Shown here: positions 4,866 to 7,724 of the stretch, piece after piece
Position numbering within the stretch: position 1 is the first letter of the stretch
How the letters are laid out: the number at the start of each line of letters is the position of its first letter
From: Pseudomonadota bacterium
GTDB lineage: Bacteria; Pseudomonadota; Alphaproteobacteria; Rhizobiales; Rhizobiaceae
DNA: 7,724 nucleotides
Assembly: GCA_023419995.1 (NCBI GenBank)
Contig: JAEZXF010000515.1
Location: forward strand, 1 to 7,724
Direction of reading: 5' to 3'
Notes under the pieces: generated by a model
What the model saw: the letters and a program-made list of their open reading frames with translations, nothing else
Database searches by the model: none
Told to the model about the DNA's origin: nothing
Position numbers and translations under genes: made by a program

Positions 4866-7724
4866 ACGGTTCCTTCCGCATCGCCGGCAAGGGCCGGCTG
4901 ACGCCGGCGCGCGTGGCGCGCTTCTCGTTCGACGGACGCAACCTCGCCGGGCTCGAAGGCGACACGCTGGCCTCGGCGCTCCTCGCCAACGGCGTGCACC
5001 TGATGGCCCGCTCGTTCAAGTATCACCGGCCGCGCGGCGTGTTGTCGGCGGGCTCCGAGGAGCCGAGCGCGCTGGTCGGCGTCCGCCGCGACGCCGGGCG
5101 CGTGACGCCCAACGTGCGCGCGACCGTGCAGGAGCTCTATGACGGGCTGGAAGCGGTGTCGCAGAACCGCTGGCCCTCGCTCGGCTTCGACGTCGGCGCG
5201 CTCAACAGCCTCGGCGCGCCGTTCTTCTCGGCCGGCTTCTACTACAAGACCTTCATGTGGCCGAAGGCGGCATGGAAGCACCTCTACGAGCCGGTGATCC
5301 GCGCCTCGGCCGGCCTCGGCACGGCGCCGAAGGAACCCGATCCCGACCGCTACGCCGCGCGCTACGCCCATTGCGACGTGCTGGTGGTCGGCGCGGGCGC
5401 GGCCGGGCTCGCCGCGGCGCTCGCCGCCGCCGAGACGGGCGTGCGCGTCATCCTCGCCGACGAGCAGCCGCAGACGGGCGGCGCGCTGTGCCACGAGAGC
5501 GGCGCGCGGATCGAGGGCGAGGACGGCTGGGCATGGGCGCAGGCGGCGACGGCCCGGCTGCGCGCCATGGACAACGTCCGCGTGCTGACCCGCACCACGG
5601 CGTTCGGCTACTATGCGCAGAACCTCGTCGGCCTTGCTGAGCGCGTCACCGACCATCTCGCGACACCCTTGCCCGACCTGCCGCGCGAGCGGCTCTGGAA
5701 GGTGCGGGCGAGGCGCGTCGTCATCGCCACCGGCGCGATCGAGCGGCACATGGTGTTCTCGGGCAACGACCGGCCGGGCATCCTGCTGGCCTCGGCCGCG
5801 CGGACCTACCTCAACCAGCACGGCGTCGCCGTCGGCCGGCGCGTCGGCGTCTACACCGCCTGCGATTCCGCCTACTACGCCGCGCTCGACCTCAAGCGGG
5901 CCGGCGTCGACATCGCCGCCATCGTCGACCAGCGCGACAACCCGCAGGGGCCGGCGGTGGACGAGGCGAGGGCGCTGGGCATCGAGGTGCATCCGGGCCG
6001 CGTCGTCACCCATGCCTCGGGGCGCATGCGCGTCTCCTCCATCGCCGTCGAGCCGAAGGCCGGGGGGGCGGCGCGCACCGTCCGCGTCGACGCGCTCGTC
6101 ACCTCGGCCGGCTGGACGCCGTCGCTGCACCTGTTCTCGCAGTCGCGCGGCAAGGTCGCGTTCGACGTCGCCGGCAAGCGCTTCCTGCCGGGCGAGGCGG
6201 TGCAGGACTGCGTCTGCGTCGGCGCGTGCAACGGCACCGACGATCTCGACGACGCCGTGGCCGTGGCCGGGGCGGCCGGCCACGCCGCGGCGAGGGCCGC
6301 GGGCGTCAAGGCCGGAAAGGCGCCGGCGCGGCCGAGGGTCGACGCGGCCGAGAGCATGTCCGGCGGCGTGCTCGGCGACGCGCCGGGCTCGGACGGCAGG
6401 ATGGCGTTCGTCGATTTCCAGAACGACGTCACCGCCAAGGACATCCGCCAGGCGGTGCGCGAGGGCATGCGCTCGATCGAGCACGTCAAGCGCTTCACCA
6501 CCAACGGCATGGCGACCGATCAGGGCAAGACGTCCAACCTGCACGGGCTGGCGATCGCCGCCGAAGCGCTGGGCAAGCCGGTGCCGGAGGTCGGGCTGAC
6601 GACGTTCCGCCCGCCCTACACGCCGGTCACCTTCGGCACCGTCGTCGGCCATGCGCGCGGGCCGCTGTTCGATCCCGCCCGGCGCACGGCGATCCACCCG
6701 TGGGCGCAGGCGAACGGCGCGGTGTTCGAGGATGTCGGCCAGTGGAAGCGGGCATGGTACTTCCCCCGGCCGGGCGAGGACATGCACGCGGCCGTCAACC
6801 GCGAATGCCGCACGGTGCGGCAGGCGGCGGGCATCTTCGACGCCTCGACGCTCGGCAAGATCGAGGTGGTGGGGCCGGACGCGGCCGCCTTCCTCGAGCT
6901 CCTCTACACCAACCCGTGGAAGAAGCTCGAGACCGGACGCTGCCGCTACGGCGTGATGCTGCGCGAGGACGGCTTCATCTACGACGACGGCGTGGTCGGC
7001 CGGCTGGCGGAGGACCGCTTCCACGTCACCACCACGACCGGGGGTGCTGCCCGCGTCCTCCACCACATGGAGGACTATCTCCAGACCGAGTTCCCCGGCC
7101 TCAAGGTCTACCTGACCTCGGTGTCGGAGCAGTGGGCGGTGATCGCCGTGCAGGGGCCGAAAGCGCGCGACATCGTCGCGCCGCTCGTCGAGGGCATCGA
7201 CGTCTCGGACGCGGCGATGCCGCACATGTCGGTGCGCGAGGGCAAGGTGTGCGGCGTGCCGGCGCGGCTGTTCCGCATGTCGTTCACCGGCGAACGCGGC
7301 TACGAGATCAACGTCCCGGCCGACTACGGCCAGGCGGTGTGGGAAGCGGTGTGGGCCGAGGGGCGGAAGCACGGCGCCTCTCCCTACGGCACAGAGGCGA
7401 TGCACGTGCTGCGGGCCGAGAAAGGGTACATCATCGTCGGGCAGGAGACAGACGGCACCGTGACGCCGGACGATGCCGGCCTCACATGGGCCATCGGCAA
7501 GGCCAAGGCCGACTTCGTCGGCAAGCGCGGCCTGATGCGGCCCGACCTCGTGGCGCCGGGGCGCAGGCAGCTCGTCGGCCTGGCGACGAAGGATCCGAAA
7601 ACCGTGCTCGAGGAAGGCGCGCAGGTCGTCGCCAGCGCCGGCGGCACGATCCCGATGCCGATGATCGGCCACGTCACCTCCTCCTACTGGTCGGAGAATT
7701 GCGGCCGCTCGATCGCGCTGGCGC
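4862..7724 (+). CDS. soxA: Sarcosine oxidase alpha subunit, C-terminus cut by window edge
   Basis: 954 complete codons are visible; family members have close to 1000, so about 40 residues are missing to the right. Domains in order: an N-terminal ferredoxin-like fold (about 1-100) with DGRNLAGLEGDTLASALLANG and FKYHRPRG, where the iron-sulfur cysteine position is Ser51, as is normal for SoxA. A linker with the family block FYYKTFMWP follows. Then comes an NAD-binding Rossmann domain (GAGAAG at 177-182, ATGAIER near 290, YTACDSAYYAALDL near 331-344). Next is the KRFTTNGMATDQGKTSN block (from 543), which leads into a C-terminal GcvT-like aminomethyltransferase domain from about 600, including GERGYEINVP (810 on). 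The GcvT part is thought to bind tetrahydrofolate and trap the formaldehyde as 5,10-methylene-tetrahydrofolate. The subunit shares the flavin interface with SoxB. soxG should follow beyond the window. N-methylglutamate dehydrogenase large subunit is the main alternative. Confidence 0.93.
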   Translation, partial: MNGSFRIAGKGRLTPARVARFSFDGRNLAGLEGDTLASALLANGVHLMARSFKYHRPRGVLSAGSEEPSALVGVRRDAGRVTPNVRATVQELYDGLEAVSQNRWPSLGFDVGALNSLGAPFFSAGFYYKTFMWPKAAWKHLYEPVIRASAGLGTAPKEPDPDRYAARYAHCDVLVVGAGAAGLAAALAAAETGVRVILADEQPQTGGALCHESGARIEGEDGWAWAQAATARLRAMDNVRVLTRTTAFGYYAQNLVGLAERVTDHLATPLPDLPRERLWKVRARRVVIATGAIERHMVFSGNDRPGILLASAARTYLNQHGVAVGRRVGVYTACDSAYYAALDLKRAGVDIAAIVDQRDNPQGPAVDEARALGIEVHPGRVVTHASGRMRVSSIAVEPKAGGAARTVRVDALVTSAGWTPSLHLFSQSRGKVAFDVAGKRFLPGEAVQDCVCVGACNGTDDLDDAVAVAGAAGHAAARAAGVKAGKAPARPRVDAAESMSGGVLGDAPGSDGRMAFVDFQNDVTAKDIRQAVREGMRSIEHVKRFTTNGMATDQGKTSNLHGLAIAAEALGKPVPEVGLTTFRPPYTPVTFGTVVGHARGPLFDPARRTAIHPWAQANGAVFEDVGQWKRAWYFPRPGEDMHAAVNRECRTVRQAAGIFDASTLGKIEVVGPDAAAFLELLYTNPWKKLETGRCRYGVMLREDGFIYDDGVVGRLAEDRFHVTTTTGGAARVLHHMEDYLQTEFPGLKVYLTSVSEQWAVIAVQGPKARDIVAPLVEGIDVSDAAMPHMSVREGKVCGVPARLFRMSFTGERGYEINVPADYGQAVWEAVWAEGRKHGASPYGTEAMHVLRAEKGYIIVGQETDGTVTPDDAGLTWAIGKAKADFVGKRGLMRPDLVAPGRRQLVGLATKDPKTVLEEGAQVVASAGGTIPMPMIGHVTSSYWSENCGRSIALA

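Noticed and set aside
6061..6068. Possible frameshift at the run of seven G bases in soxA
   Set aside because: The reading frame continues normally on both sides with SoxA-like sequence, so no frameshift is indicated.
4817..7672. Minus-strand open frame of 951 codons opposite soxA
   Set aside because: Composition is rich in Arg, Ala, His and Asp without domains; it is the antisense shadow of a well-recognised SoxA sequence.

Overview
The window is very GC-rich DNA with strong codon-position bias, and it reads like an alphaproteobacterial (Hyphomicrobiales/rhizobial-type) chromosome. That assignment is an inference from base composition and from the close family look of the sarcosine-oxidase genes. 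No RNA gene, insertion sequence, CRISPR array or integration scar was found.

Left part (1-2267, minus strand): one large gene for an exported caspase-family (peptidase C14) protein. It runs off the left edge, apparently only a few codons short of its end. It has a signal peptide, a first caspase-like domain that keeps the Cys motif but has lost the GHG histidine, a short Ig-like beta domain, and a second caspase domain with an intact His/Cys dyad.

Middle (2268-2514): a 247-bp divergent intergenic region. It holds a plausible sigma-70-type promoter for the caspase gene, overlapped by two short perfect inverted repeats, and a weak GntR-like half-match upstream of the rightward operon.

Right part (2515-7724, plus strand): a tightly packed operon encoding heterotetrameric sarcosine oxidase (or the closely related N-methylglutamate dehydrogenase). 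The order is soxB (beta, FAD/FMN), an extra gene for an exported two-repeat protein, soxD (delta, zinc), and soxA (alpha, cut off at the right edge). The junctions are a one-base stop/start overlap, a 15-bp gap and an ATGA overlap, so the genes look co-translated. The enzyme should demethylate sarcosine to glycine and pass the one-carbon unit to tetrahydrofolate with production of H2O2. soxG (gamma) would be expected just past the edge.

The most unusual item is the gene between soxB and soxD. It encodes a secreted 262-residue protein built from two copies of a roughly 90-residue Cys-pair domain that resembles YebY/DUF2511, placed inside an operon whose other products are cytoplasmic. The tandem, half-degenerate exported caspase is the second item of interest.
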